Shown: piece after piece, positions 37,822 to 47,678 of the stretch | Layout of the letters: every line of letters begins with the position of its first letter | How positions within the stretch are numbered: the first letter of the stretch is position 1 | NCBI RefSeq assembly: GCF_001592205.1 | Contig: NZ_BCWM01000009.1 | Span: 1-64,000, forward strand | Reading direction: 5' to 3' | DNA: 64,000 bases | Origin: Brevundimonas vesicularis NBRC 12165 | Lineage (GTDB): Bacteria > Pseudomonadota > Alphaproteobacteria > Caulobacterales > Caulobacteraceae | The notes under the pieces: generated by a model | The model's database searches: none | Seen by the model: only the letters and a program-made list of their open reading frames with translations | What the model was told of the DNA's origin: nothing | Made by a program: the position numbers and the translations under genes

Positions 37822-39825
37822 TCAGGCCTCCGTTCCGGCCAGGGCGCGGGTGCGCGCCTCTTCTGTCGCGCGGACCTCATCCTCGGGGATGTAATAGTCG
37901 CGCTTGTAGTTGAAGGTATGGCCGATCGAGACGGCCAGCACCCCGATGAAGCTGATGGCGGCCAGCCACCAGATGTACCAGATCAAGGCCAGACCCATCA
38001 CCAGGCACAGGCCCGAGATGATGATCCCCGCCCCCGTGTTCGAGGGCATGTGGATCGCCTTGTAGCCGCTCAGCGGACGCTGATAGCCCTGCTTCTTCAT
38101 GTCCCACCAGGCGTCGGCGTCATGGACGTAGGGCGTGGCGGCGAAATTGTAGGCTGGCGGCGGCGACGAAGTCGCCCACTCCAGCGTGCGGCCGCCCCAC
38201 GGGTCGCCCGTCGTGTCGCGCAGCTTGTCGCGGTTGATGATCGACACGGCGAACTGGATGAACATGGCGGCGATGCCCACGGCGATGACGCCCGCGCCGA
38301 TGGCGGCGATCACGAACCATATCTGCAGCGACGGATCGTCGAACACCCGCATCCGGCGCGTCACGCCCATCAGGCCCAGGACATACAGCGGCAGGAAGGC
38401 CAGCCAGAAGCCGGGCACCCAGCACCAGAAGCTGATCAGGCCCCACGTCTTGTCCAGCTTAAAGCCGAAGGCTTTGGGCCACCAGAAGTTGATGGCCGCG
38501 AACAGGCCGAACAGCACGCCGCCGATGATGACGTTGTGGAAGTGGGCGACCAGGAACAGCGAGTTGTGCAGCACGAAGTCGGCCGGCGGCACCGCCAGCA
38601 GCACGCCTGTCATCCCGCCGATCACGAAGGTCAGCATGAAGGCGACCAGCCACATCATCGGCAGTTCGAACCGGATGCGCCCACGGTACATCGTGAACAG
38701 CCAGTTGAAGATCTTCGCGCCCGTCGGGATCGAGATGATCATCGTCGTGATGCCGAAGAAGCTGTTCACCGAGGCGCCCGAGCCCATGGTGAAGAAGTGG
38801 TGCAGCCAGACCAGGTAGGACAGGATCGTGATGACGACGGTGGCGTAGACCATGGAGGTATAGCCGAACAGCTTCTTGCCCGAGAAGGTCGAGGCGATCT
38901 CCGAGAAGACGCCGAACAGCGGCAGGATCAGGATGTAGACCTCGGGGTGACCCCAGATCCAGATCAGGTTCACGTACATCATCGGGTTGCCGCCGAAGTC
39001 GTTCGTGAAGAAGTTGGTGCCGACGTAACGGTCCAGCGTCAGCAGGGCCAGGACGGCGGTCAGGACCGGGAAGGACGCCACGATCAGCACGTTGGTGCAC
39101 AGCGAGGTCCAGGTGAAGACCGGCATCTTCATCATACCCATGCCGGGCGCGCGCATCTTCACGATCGTCGCGATCAGGTTGATGCCGGACAGCGTGGTCC
39201 CGACCCCCGCGATCTGCAACGCCCATATGTAATAGTCGACGCCGACGCCGGGACTGTAACCGATGCCCGACAGCGGCGGATAGGCCAGCCAGCCGGTGCG
39301 CGCGAACTCGCCCACGAACAGCGAGGCCATGACGATGATGGCGCCGGCCGTGGTCATCCAGAAGCTGAAGTTGTTCAGGAAGGGGAAGGACACGTCGCGC
39401 GCGCCGATCTGCAGCGGCACGACATAGTTCATGATGCCCGTCACCAGCGGCATGGCCACGAAGAAGATCATGATCACGCCGTGGGCGGTGAATATCTGAT
39501 CATAGTGGTGCGCGTTCAGATAACCTTCGGACCCGCCGAAGGCCATCGCCTGTTGCAGGCGCATCATGATGGCGTCGGCGAAGCCGCGCACGAACATGAT
39601 CAGACCCAGGATCATGTACATGATCCCGATCTTCTTGTGGTCCACCGTGGTGAACCATTCCTTCCAGAGATAGCCCCACAGCTTGAAATAGGTCAGGGCG
39701 CCGAACAGGGCGAGACCGCCCAGCAGCACGACCGACATTGTCACGACCAGGATCGGCTCGTGCAACGGCAGAGCCTCAAGCGTGAGGCGCCCGAAGATTA
39801 GCGGAATGAGTTGATCAGCGTTCAT
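37822..39825 (-). CDS. cyoB: cytochrome bo3 quinol oxidase subunit I
   Basis: The 667-residue catalytic subunit with about 15 membrane helices, holding low-spin heme, heme o and CuB. Ligand histidines lie in [47 protein letters not shown] and [13 protein letters not shown]. The proton-channel lysine region ([15 protein letters not shown] type) is present as [13 protein letters not shown]. Length matches E. coli CyoB (663). It reduces oxygen to water with electrons from ubiquinol and pumps protons. Confidence 0.97.
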   Translation of the reverse strand: MNADQLIPLIFGRLTLEALPLHEPILVVTMSVVLLGGLALFGALTYFKLWGYLWKEWFTTVDHKKIGIMYMILGLIMFVRGFADAIMMRLQQAMAFGGSEGYLNAHHYDQIFTAHGVIMIFFVAMPLVTGIMNYVVPLQIGARDVSFPFLNNFSFWMTTAGAIIVMASLFVGEFARTGWLAYPPLSGIGYSPGVGVDYYIWALQIAGVGTTLSGINLIATIVKMRAPGMGMMKMPVFTWTSLCTNVLIVASFPVLTAVLALLTLDRYVGTNFFTNDFGGNPMMYVNLIWIWGHPEVYILILPLFGVFSEIASTFSGKKLFGYTSMVYATVVITILSYLVWLHHFFTMGSGASVNSFFGITTMIISIPTGAKIFNWLFTMYRGRIRFELPMMWLVAFMLTFVIGGMTGVLLAVPPADFVLHNSLFLVAHFHNVIIGGVLFGLFAAINFWWPKAFGFKLDKTWGLISFWCWVPGFWLAFLPLYVLGLMGVTRRMRVFDDPSLQIWFVIAAIGAGVIAVGIAAMFIQFAVSIINRDKLRDTTGDPWGGRTLEWATSSPPPAYNFAATPYVHDADAWWDMKKQGYQRPLSGYKAIHMPSNTGAGIIISGLCLVMGLALIWYIWWLAAISFIGVLAVSIGHTFNYKRDYYIPEDEVRATEEARTRALAGTEA

Positions 39826-39838
39826 CGACTGTGTTCGC

Positions 39839-41164
39839 TCAGGCGTTGGGGGCGGAACGGACGTCGGTCGGAACCGGCCCCGTGGCGAAGGGATTGCGGG
39901 CCAGCGTCGTCAGCGAGGCCATCGGTGTCTGACCGGGCGACAACCCCTGCCCGGTCAGGCGCTCCAGGCTGGTCGGTCCGGCGACCGTATCCAGTTCGGC
40001 GCGGCGCATGCGGTCGGCGGCCGCCGCTTCGGCCTGCAGCGGGGTGCAGATCGTCATGACGTAGCTGTCGTTGGAGCCAAAATAGGCGGGCGATTTTCCG
40101 CGACCGGCGTATTTGTCATAGACCAGCGGCATGGTGTTGCGCACCGACGCCATGGACAGGCCGCCCTGTTTGTCGATGGCCATCATCTCGCCCATACACA
40201 TCTTGCCCGGCTCGACGCACATGTTGAGGATCGCGTCCCACAGCGCGCCGTCCACGGCGCCGAAGCGCATGACCGGCACCTTCTCGCTGGGCTTTTCCAG
40301 CTCCAGATAGCGATCGCGGTCCAGCGTCTGGCCGCCCTGGCGCACGCCGGCGATCCATTGGTCGAACCCGGACTGATCCAGGCCGTGGAAGGCGAAGCGC
40401 ATGTGCGAGAAGCCGTCGCCGGAATAGTTGGCCGAGAAGCCTTCGTATTCGCCCGGACGGTTGATGACGGCGTGAAGCTTCGTCTCCATGCCCGGCATGG
40501 CGTAGATCTGACCGGCCAGGGCGGGAATGTAGAAGCTGTTCATCACCGAGGACGAGGTGATGTGGAAACGGATCGGACGGTCAACCGGCGCGGCCAGTTC
40601 ATTGACGGTGGCGACGCCGTACTGCGGGTAGATGAACATCCACTTCCAGTCGAGCGCGACGACATTGACCTGCAACGGCTCGACGCTTTCCTCGACGGCT
40701 TGGCCCGGCTTGATCCGGTCGATCGGACGATAGGGGTCCAGCAGGTGCGTGCCGGCCCAGGTCAGGGCGCCCAGGCAGATGATGATCATCAGCGGCGCGG
40801 CCCAGATGACCAGCTCGAGCGACGTGGAGTGATCCCAGTCGGGACGGTAGTCAGCCTCGGCCTCCTTGTTCGACGCCCGATACTTCCAGGCGAAGAAGAC
40901 GATCAGACCCATCACCGGCACGATGATGATCAGCATCAGCAGGGTCGAGATCATCAGCAGATCGCCCTGCTGGGACGCGACGTCGCCGGCAGGGTTGAGG
41001 ACGACCAGGTTGCAGGCCGACAGCAGGGCCACGATGGGCGCGAGCAAAAGAAGGCGCAGACGGCGCAAGGCGGATCCAATCGAAAAGCGTCGGGCGAAGG
41101 GGAGGCGCCGCGACGGTTGGCGTTCGTAGGCGGCGGGATACTCAGCTTCAATCAGGAACGACAT
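39839..41164 (-). CDS. cyoA: cytochrome bo3 quinol oxidase subunit II
   Basis: A 441-residue membrane-anchored subunit, longer than E. coli CyoA (315) through a C-terminal extension that continues past the core (about residues 330-441). A lipoprotein signal ([15 protein letters not shown], lipobox LSAC) starts after a basic N-terminus. Two membrane helices and a cupredoxin-like periplasmic domain follow, with [22 protein letters not shown]. The CuA ligands of cytochrome c oxidases are missing, as expected for a quinol oxidase. Cysteines in the extension ([22 protein letters not shown]) are unusual. First gene of the operon, divergent from an MFS transporter. Confidence 0.94.
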   Translation of the reverse strand: MSFLIEAEYPAAYERQPSRRLPFARRFSIGSALRRLRLLLLAPIVALLSACNLVVLNPAGDVASQQGDLLMISTLLMLIIIVPVMGLIVFFAWKYRASNKEAEADYRPDWDHSTSLELVIWAAPLMIIICLGALTWAGTHLLDPYRPIDRIKPGQAVEESVEPLQVNVVALDWKWMFIYPQYGVATVNELAAPVDRPIRFHITSSSVMNSFYIPALAGQIYAMPGMETKLHAVINRPGEYEGFSANYSGDGFSHMRFAFHGLDQSGFDQWIAGVRQGGQTLDRDRYLELEKPSEKVPVMRFGAVDGALWDAILNMCVEPGKMCMGEMMAIDKQGGLSMASVRNTMPLVYDKYAGRGKSPAYFGSNDSYVMTICTPLQAEAAAADRMRRAELDTVAGPTSLERLTGQGLSPGQTPMASLTTLARNPFATGPVPTDVRSAPNA

Positions 41165-41278
41165 TGGGCAATATGTCCTATCCTCACGAGGCCGCTTTCA
41201 TCGCAAAGGGCGCCCGGTCATAATGCGGCGACCTGCCGTACGGCCGATAATTCAGTCTCACACGGAGCGACCAAGCCC

Positions 41279-42631
41279 ATGTCCGCCTCGACGACCCCTT
41301 CGTCAGAGTCGCTGGAACGCGACGCCGCCGCCCTTCACACGGGCCATGGCAAGGTTGACGCCGGCGAGATCGCCATCGGCGTCATTATCGGCCGAACTTC
41401 CGAGTTTTTCGACTTCTTTGTTTACGCCATCGCTTCGGTGGTCGTTTTCCCGCAGTTGATCTTCCCCTATGCGGGCGCGGTGGGCGGCACCCTGCTCTCA
41501 TTCGCTGTCTTCGCCCTGGCTTTCCTGGCTCGGCCGCTGGGGACCGTCCTGTTCATCGCCATCGACCGCAAGTTCGGGCGCGGCGCCAAGCTGACGACCG
41601 CCCTGCTGCTGCTGGGGACCTCGACCGTGTCGGTGGCCTTCATCCCGGGATATGAGAGCATTGGCATGTGGGCGCCGGTGCTGCTGGCCCTGACCCGTAT
41701 CGGCCAGGGCGTCGCGCTGGGCGGCACCTGGGACGGTCTGGCCTCGCTGCTCGCGCTGAACGCGCCCGAGAAGAAGCGCGGCTGGTACGCCATGATCCCG
41801 CAACTCGGCGCGCCCATCGGCCTGCTGGTGGCCTCGGCCCTGTTCGCCTTCTTCCTGAACACGCTCTCGGCCCCTGACTTCCTGGATTGGGGCTGGCGCT
41901 ATCCGTTCTTCGTCGCCTTCGCCATCAACGTCGTGGCCCTGTTCGCGCGCCTGCGCATCGTGGTGACGCCAGCCTTCCAGAAGCTATTCGAAACGCGCGA
42001 ACTGCAACCCACGCCGATCAGCCAGGCCCTGCGCGACGAAGGCCCCAAGATCGCCATCGGCGCCTTCGCCCCGCTGGCCAGCTTCGCCATGTTCCACATG
42101 GTCACCGTCTTCCCGCTGTCTTGGGTGTTCCTGTTCACCAAGGAAACGCCGGTGCGCTTCCTGCTGATCGAGATGGTGGGCGCGGTCTTCGGTCTGCTGG
42201 CCATCCTGGCCTCGGGCATTCTGGCCGACCGCTACGGCCGCCGCACCTTGCTGGCGATTACCGCCGCCGGCATCGCCGCCTTCTCCGGCTTTGCGCCGCA
42301 ACTGCTGAACGGCGGCCCGGTCGGCGAGCTGACCTTCATGATCTCCGGCTTCATCCTGCTGGGTCTGTCGTTTGGCCAGGCCTCGGGCCCGGTGGCCTCC
42401 AGCTTCAGCCTGACCAACCGCTATACCTCGTCGGCCCTGACTTCGGACCTGGCCTGGCTGTTCGGCGCGGGCTTTGCGCCCCTCGCGGCCCTGTGGATCT
42501 CCAGCCAGTTCGGCCTGATCGCCGCCGGCGCCTATCTGCTGTCGGGCGCCATCTGCACCCTCGTGGCCCTATGGCTGAACCGCGAATTGGCCCGCAGCTC
42601 CTCCGACAAGGATCGCGCCAAGACGGCCTGA
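41279..42631 (+). CDS. MFS transporter, metabolite:H+ symporter (MHS) type
   Basis: A 450-residue inner-membrane carrier with 12 predicted helices. It begins with an acidic tail, then IAIGVIIGRTSEFFDFFVYAIASVVVFPQLIFP, characteristic of MHS-type members (ShiA, KgtP, ProP relatives). LALTRIGQGVALGGTWDGLASLLALNAPEKKRGW is the conserved helix 4-5 region, and ADRYGRRTLLAI the loop motif. The substrate cannot be read. ATG 41279 follows GGAG at about 11 bases; the longer frame upstream is antisense to cyoA. Divergent from cyoA. Confidence 0.9.
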   Translation: MSASTTPSSESLERDAAALHTGHGKVDAGEIAIGVIIGRTSEFFDFFVYAIASVVVFPQLIFPYAGAVGGTLLSFAVFALAFLARPLGTVLFIAIDRKFGRGAKLTTALLLLGTSTVSVAFIPGYESIGMWAPVLLALTRIGQGVALGGTWDGLASLLALNAPEKKRGWYAMIPQLGAPIGLLVASALFAFFLNTLSAPDFLDWGWRYPFFVAFAINVVALFARLRIVVTPAFQKLFETRELQPTPISQALRDEGPKIAIGAFAPLASFAMFHMVTVFPLSWVFLFTKETPVRFLLIEMVGAVFGLLAILASGILADRYGRRTLLAITAAGIAAFSGFAPQLLNGGPVGELTFMISGFILLGLSFGQASGPVASSFSLTNRYTSSALTSDLAWLFGAGFAPLAALWISSQFGLIAAGAYLLSGAICTLVALWLNRELARSSSDKDRAKTA

Positions 42632-42658
42632 TCCAGGATCAACAGGCACAATAAGAAT

Positions 42659-42687
42659 ACGGCCCGCAGTCTCCTGCGGGCCGTTTG
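42659..42687 (+). terminator. terminator behind the MFS gene
   Basis: ACGGCCCGCAG (42659-42669) and CTGCGGGCCGT (about 42674-42684) form a strong stem with a short loop, followed by TTGT. It lies 28 bases after the stop and could act also for the convergent porin gene from the other side, though no T-run exists there. Confidence 0.7.
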
Positions 42688-42742
42688 TCGTTACGGCGGC
42701 GAGAAGGCCGCTTATGCGACCACCGCGGAAGTTCGTTTCGTT

Positions 42743-44149
42743 CTAGAAGGCGGTTTGAACGCGCAGGGTCACGGTGTCGCCGCTGTCGCCGCCGAGGATG
42801 GCTCCACTTCGGTTGTTGATCGACCAGGCGCTCCAGTGGGTTGAGACGCGGGTGTTGTTGGTCGGATACCAGTTGATACCCAACAGCCAGGTTTCGCCCT
42901 CGCCTCCAGTCGGGTTGTCGCTGTAGTCGGCGGTGTCGTAACGACCGACGATCTCCACAGCGCCGTAGCCGTCGGCGCCGAGCGGGTTCAGCACCTTGGG
43001 ACGCCCCCATGTGCCGGTTTTGGTCGAGAGCGGAGGCTTTTCACCCGTCAGGAAGAGCCCCGCCGAGACGCTGTATGCGTCCTGGTCATAGTTTCGCGCC
43101 GCCGTCTCCAGCACGCGTCGGCCGCCCTCGACCATCAGCCATCCTGAGCCTTGGACTCCGCCCAGTTCCAGGCCCAGGCCCTTGCTGCCCTTGGGATCAG
43201 CATAGGCGCCGGCCAAAAGCCGCAGATTGTCGTTGCCGCGCGACGAGACCACCAGGCTGCGCGATGCGACGACGGCGTTGGGCGTCAGGTCTTCGACAAA
43301 ACCCCAGCCGCCCAGATGCAGATGGCCGGCCTCCGTCTTGAACGGCGACCAGTGGGTGCGGGCCATGACAGTAACCGAGTCATTGGTCGTGCCGCTGCTG
43401 ATTGCGTCCCCGGTGACGGACAGAGAGCCGTGCCAGACGTTGCCGACCAGTTTCGAAGTGACCCCCACCCCGTAGGCGCCGCGCTCGGGGCCGACAGTGC
43501 TGGCCATCAAACTGCGCTCCAGGAAGGGCGTCTGGTCCTCCGCCGTGCCGCCCTCGACGCCGCGATCGTTCAGGCGCTGACCGGCGGAGATCTCCAGATC
43601 GCGACCACCCAGCTTGCGGCTATAGGCGATGAAGGCATTGGCGACGCTGACCGCATTGTCGGCGATATCGCCTTCGATCCAGTAGCTGAAGCCGCCAGGC
43701 GTCTTGCCTTGGGCGCCGAGCCGTAGCCCGCGCAGTTCCGTGGTGGTCAAGTTGCGGCTGTCGTCGTCCGAACCGAAGGTGGTGGACAGGTCGGCCGTGA
43801 CGCGGATGCGAGGCTTGAAGGTGAAGCCGCCGTCGGGGCTGCGCATCTCGGGCAGGCCTGTGGCCCAATCGACCGCGGCGGGCGCGGCTGGGGCGGGCGT
43901 GGTTGCAGCCGCGGTCTGGACCGGCATCGGCGCCGCGACGCTGGAGGGTGTTCCTGCGACGACGGGAGCCACAAGCGCGGCAGCCGATGCCCGAGACTGG
44001 GCCTCAAGCTGCTCGAGACGGGCCGAAAGGGCCTGAACCTGGGCGCGCAAGGTCGCCACTTCTTCGGTGGAAGGAGCCGACTGGGCGAAGGCTGAGGAGG
44101 CGAGCGCGGCCAAGCCGACACCCGCTGCGAGCGAACGGAGAAGGGTCAT
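42743..44149 (-). CDS. OprP/OprO-type porin
   Basis: A 468-residue outer-membrane protein. A signal peptide (MTLLRSLAAGVGLAALASSAFA) is followed by a coiled coil (TEEVATLRAQVQALSARLEQLEAQS) that in this family ties the trimer to the periplasm, an Ala/Pro linker, and a 16-stranded barrel ending VTLRVQTAF with terminal Phe. Blocks such as PDGGFTFKPRIRV, EISAGQRLNDRG and LLGINWYPTNNTRVSTHWS are typical of phosphate-selective porins O and P. Substrate need not be phosphate; its position next to dctA would also fit organic acids. ATG 44149 has AGGTG upstream. Confidence 0.88.
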   Translation of the reverse strand: MTLLRSLAAGVGLAALASSAFAQSAPSTEEVATLRAQVQALSARLEQLEAQSRASAAALVAPVVAGTPSSVAAPMPVQTAAATTPAPAAPAAVDWATGLPEMRSPDGGFTFKPRIRVTADLSTTFGSDDDSRNLTTTELRGLRLGAQGKTPGGFSYWIEGDIADNAVSVANAFIAYSRKLGGRDLEISAGQRLNDRGVEGGTAEDQTPFLERSLMASTVGPERGAYGVGVTSKLVGNVWHGSLSVTGDAISSGTTNDSVTVMARTHWSPFKTEAGHLHLGGWGFVEDLTPNAVVASRSLVVSSRGNDNLRLLAGAYADPKGSKGLGLELGGVQGSGWLMVEGGRRVLETAARNYDQDAYSVSAGLFLTGEKPPLSTKTGTWGRPKVLNPLGADGYGAVEIVGRYDTADYSDNPTGGEGETWLLGINWYPTNNTRVSTHWSAWSINNRSGAILGGDSGDTVTLRVQTAF

Positions 44150-44251
44150 TTGATGCACCTGAAATGCGCGATTTCCGGATGAGCCTAACGAGGCTTCATT
44201 GGCTGAAGGAAAGACAGGCGGCATTCGAACCCCCTGCTCTTCCAGACACGA

Positions 44252-45607
44252 TCAGTCGGCGGCCAGAACGGCCTTATCGCCGGGACCGGCCGCCGGGTCG
44301 GGCAGCGCCGCCAGCGGGCGAGGCTCGCCGTTCAGCGCGGCCTTCAGCGCATCGCGGTCCAATTCGCCTTCCCAACGGGCCACGACAATGGTGGCGACCG
44401 CATTGCCGATGAAGTTTGTCAGGGCGCGGCACTCGCTCATGAAGCGGTCGATGCCGAGGATCAGCGCCATGCCCGCGACCGGCACGGCCGGGACCACAGA
44501 CAGGGTGGCAGCCAGAGTGATGAAGCCGGCGCCGGTGATGCCCGCCGCGCCTTTTGAGCTAAGCATGGCGACCAGCAGAAGCACGATCTGATCCTGCAGG
44601 CTCAGGTCGATGTTCAGCGCCTGGGCGATGAACAGGGCGGCCATCGTCATATAGATATTGGTGCCGTCCAGATTGAACGAATAGCCGGTAGGCACGACCA
44701 GACCGACCACGGATTTCGCGGCGCCGGCGCGCTCCATCTTCTGCAGCAGGCTTGGCAGGGCGGCTTCGGACGACGAGGTGCCCAGCACCAGCAACAGTTC
44801 TTCCTTCAGATAGCGGATCAGCTTCAGAATGTTGAAGCCGTTGGCCCAGCCGACCAGGCCCAGAACCCCGACCACGAAGATGGCGGCGGTCACATAGAAG
44901 GTGGCGACCAGGGCGGCCAGATTGGCGATCGAACCGATGCCGTATTTGCCGATTGTGAAGGCGAAGGCGCCGAAGGCGCCGATAGGCGCGGCCTTCATCA
45001 GAATGGCGACTAGCTTGAAGAAGGCGACGCTAATCGACTCCAAGAAGCTCAGCACCGGCTTGCCCACGTCGCCGACCATGGCCAGCGCAAGCCCGAACAG
45101 GACCGAGACGAACAGCACCTGCAGGATATTGCCCTCGGAGAAGGCGCTGACGAAGGTGTCGGGGATTATGCCAGTCAGAAAGCCGACGATGGTCGTCTCA
45201 TGCGCCTGGTCGGAATATTTGGTGACTGCGCTCGCATCCAGGCTTGCGGGGTCGATGTTCAGGCCGTGGCCCGGTTGGACCAGATTGGCCACGATCATGC
45301 CGATGATCAGGGCCAGGGTCGAAAAGGTCAGGAAGTAGGCGAAGGCCTTAGCGGCGACGCGGCCGACCCGGCCGATGTCGCGCATCCCTGCGATGCCCGT
45401 GACGATAGTCAGGAAGATCACCGGCGCGATGATCATCTTCACCAGTTTGATGAAGGCGTCGCCCAGCGGCTTCAGGCTCTCGCCGAACGTCGGCCAGAAA
45501 TGCCCGATCAGGCCGCCGGCGAGGATCGCCAACAGAACCTGGAAATAGAGATGCCGGTAGAAGGGCTTGCGGACCACCGGCGCGGCCTCTGACGATATCT
45601 GGATCAC
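44252..45607 (-). CDS. dctA: C4-dicarboxylate transport protein DctA
   Basis: A 451-residue DAACS-family symporter for succinate, fumarate and malate with Na+ or H+. It begins [24 protein letters not shown] and has the serine-rich re-entrant loop [18 protein letters not shown], the substrate segment [23 protein letters not shown] and the [14 protein letters not shown] loop. The start is GTG 45607 with CAGGAG seven bases before. It faces dctB across a 241-base control region. Confidence 0.95.
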   Translation of the reverse strand: MIQISSEAAPVVRKPFYRHLYFQVLLAILAGGLIGHFWPTFGESLKPLGDAFIKLVKMIIAPVIFLTIVTGIAGMRDIGRVGRVAAKAFAYFLTFSTLALIIGMIVANLVQPGHGLNIDPASLDASAVTKYSDQAHETTIVGFLTGIIPDTFVSAFSEGNILQVLFVSVLFGLALAMVGDVGKPVLSFLESISVAFFKLVAILMKAAPIGAFGAFAFTIGKYGIGSIANLAALVATFYVTAAIFVVGVLGLVGWANGFNILKLIRYLKEELLLVLGTSSSEAALPSLLQKMERAGAAKSVVGLVVPTGYSFNLDGTNIYMTMAALFIAQALNIDLSLQDQIVLLLVAMLSSKGAAGITGAGFITLAATLSVVPAVPVAGMALILGIDRFMSECRALTNFIGNAVATIVVARWEGELDRDALKAALNGEPRPLAALPDPAAGPGDKAVLAAD

Positions 45608-45789
45608 GATAGGCTCCTGATGAGCGAGACCTGAATCTCGCGGTTTCCTCGACGGGTGCGATCTTCGTCGCAGTCCCTTCGACAACCATCCGCCCAATCG
45701 CCGTTAAAAAAAATCGCGCCTCCAATTCAGCTCATCCTATTGAGTTTCCGTTCTATTCTTATGTACCAACGTCAGCCGGCGACCCCGTT

Positions 45790-45840
45790 TGTGCGGTTCT
45801 CCACTCAAAACTGTAGCCGGATAGTGCGATAATCCGCACA
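45790..45840. promoter_or_regulatory. DctD-like upstream activating palindrome(s)
   Basis: GTGCGATAATCCGCAC (45824-45839) matches the layout of known DctD sites (TGTGCGG..CCGCACA). A second, poorer copy GTGCGGTTCTCCAC starts at 45791; the two centres are about 34 bases apart. The sites lie about 200 bases upstream of dctA and about 10 bases before dctB. Confidence 0.6.
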
Positions 45841-45848
45841 ATAGCCGA

Positions 45849-47678
45849 ATGGCGACGTTCTCCCTTGCTGCCGGCTTCTTCAAACGCTCGGGGCGGCTTT
45901 GGCCTGCCCTGATCGCGGGCTGGGCGCTTATTGTCGCGATCGTTTCTTTCGGGGTAGGCGAAACCGCCCGAAGAGATATGACGCAAGAACTGGCGCGACA
46001 GGCCGAGGCGTCCGCGGCGCTTCATGCCGCGGTGTTGCGCAGCGAGCTCGAGAAACATCGCTCGTTGCCGGCGGCCCTTGTGGGCGACCCAGACATAGCA
46101 ACCCTGCTTTCAGACCGTCCTCAGCCCAACAGCGCCGTCGTCAATCGTAGGCTGGAGGAGCTGGCTCGCCAGACACGCGCAGCAGCCATCTACGTCATTG
46201 GAAGCGACGGCATCACGCGCGCCGCCAGCAACTGGCGTCTGCCCACCAGTTTCGTCGGCACCGACTATGGATTCAGGCCCTACTTCATCAACGCCATGGA
46301 GAACGGACAGGCCGAGTTCTTCGCCCTAGGAACGGTTTCGCGGCGCCCTGGCCTCTATCTGGCGCGCCGCATCGATCAGCCGGATGGTCGAGCGCTCGGC
46401 GTGGTGGTCGTGAAGGTCGAGTTCACTGCATTGGAGGCCGAATGGCGGGCGTCTGGCGAATCGGCTTTTGTCGTCGACCCAGGCGGCGTGGTCCTGGTCA
46501 CCAGCAATTCGACCTGGCGCTTTCGCACGATAAGACCGTTGGACGAAGGCCGTCGACGGCTGACGTTGACGGACCAGACGCTTGAACCTGAGGCCCTGCA
46601 TCCCCTTCCCTTCGTCACGCCTCCGGGCGACCGCCCGCGATTGTTGCGCATGACTGTCGATGGCACAGACCAGACCTGGATGCATGCGGCGGTCTCGACC
46701 GCGACGCCGAACTGGACCCTGCATTTGCTGTCGCCGGTGCGCGGTGCGATCGACGGAGCCGTGACGACCGCCCGCACGCTTGCTGCGCTCATTCTCGTCG
46801 TTTTGGGCGGGGTGATCGCGTTTCTGCTTCGCCGACGTCAGCAGGCCCTGGCGAGGGCGCGCGCGGAAGAAGCTGCACGTTTGGACCTTGAACGGCGCAT
46901 CGACGAGCGCACTCGCGAACTTCGAGATGCAAACGCCGCTTTGAGTCGTCAGATTCAAGAACGCCGCCGCGCAGAAACCGCCCGAGAATTGTTACGGGAC
47001 GAATTGGTTCAGGCCAGCAAACTCGCCGCCCTGGGGCAGATCGTCGCCAGCGTGGCGCACGAGATCAATCAACCCGTCGCCGCTATCCAGACACAGGCAG
47101 AGACTGCCGGCGTTCTGCTTGACCGCGACGACCCCGCCAAGGCGCGTGGCGCGTTGGCGCGGATCAGCGACCTGACACAGCGCATCGGCGCCATCACCGA
47201 AGGCCTGAGGGTCTTTTCCAGAAAGTCAGATCCCAAAATCGGCATCGTCCGTCTGGAGGACGCGATCCACGGCGCCCTGCTGCTGACGCGCGGCCGATTG
47301 GACGAGGGCGGCGTCGAGCTGATCCGTGAGGGCGACACCAACGTGAAAGTGCGCGCCGATCGTTTTCGCCTGGAACAGGTGATCGTCAATCTGGTCAAGA
47401 ACGCCTCAGAAGCGCTGGAAGGCTGCGATCGGCCGCGACTAACGCTGAAAGTCTCGCGCGATAAGGACCGTGTTCGATTGAGCGTTTCCGACAATGGTCC
47501 CGGCGTCACGCCCGCTGTGCGCGCCCAACTGTTCACGCCCTTTGTCACCACACGCGCAAATGGCCTCGGCTTGGGTTTGGTCATCTGTCGAGATCTGATC
47601 GCCGGTTTCGGCGGCGAGCTCGACTTGGTCGACGAGGACGTCGGAGCGACCTTTGTCGCCACGTTGAGGATCGCATGA
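45849..47678 (+). CDS. dctB: C4-dicarboxylate sensor histidine kinase DctB
   Basis: A 609-residue membrane kinase. A first helix (WPALIAGWALIVAIVSFGVG) and a second near residue 310 flank a periplasmic double-PAS sensor with RRPGLYLARRI and the DYGFRPYFINAMENGQAEFFALG segment typical of DctB. A coiled coil (DERTRELRDANAAL) leads to the H-box SVAHEINQPVAAIQTQAE and the ATPase domain with NLVKNASEAL, DNGPGV and GLGLGLVICRDLI. ATG 45849 has no clear ribosome site. It overlaps dctD by four bases. Confidence 0.93.
   Translation: MATFSLAAGFFKRSGRLWPALIAGWALIVAIVSFGVGETARRDMTQELARQAEASAALHAAVLRSELEKHRSLPAALVGDPDIATLLSDRPQPNSAVVNRRLEELARQTRAAAIYVIGSDGITRAASNWRLPTSFVGTDYGFRPYFINAMENGQAEFFALGTVSRRPGLYLARRIDQPDGRALGVVVVKVEFTALEAEWRASGESAFVVDPGGVVLVTSNSTWRFRTIRPLDEGRRRLTLTDQTLEPEALHPLPFVTPPGDRPRLLRMTVDGTDQTWMHAAVSTATPNWTLHLLSPVRGAIDGAVTTARTLAALILVVLGGVIAFLLRRRQQALARARAEEAARLDLERRIDERTRELRDANAALSRQIQERRRAETARELLRDELVQASKLAALGQIVASVAHEINQPVAAIQTQAETAGVLLDRDDPAKARGALARISDLTQRIGAITEGLRVFSRKSDPKIGIVRLEDAIHGALLLTRGRLDEGGVELIREGDTNVKVRADRFRLEQVIVNLVKNASEALEGCDRPRLTLKVSRDKDRVRLSVSDNGPGVTPAVRAQLFTPFVTTRANGLGLGLVICRDLIAGFGGELDLVDEDVGATFVATLRIA

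Noticed and set aside
37918..39801. A 627-codon open frame on the plus strand opposite cyoB
   Set aside because: The His/Asp/Arg/Gln-rich composition is the antisense image of a membrane protein, with no motif or ribosome site. cyoB is certain on the other strand.
40358..41278. A 307-codon upstream extension of the MFS transporter frame
   Set aside because: It lies opposite cyoA, is His/Arg/Asp-rich without family resemblance, and the MHS-type protein begins normally at 41279.
45608..45848. A sigma-54 (-24/-12) promoter for dctA
   Set aside because: Expected because of DctB/DctD, but no GG-N10-GC pair occurs on the dctA strand in this gap; reported as a finding rather than a feature.
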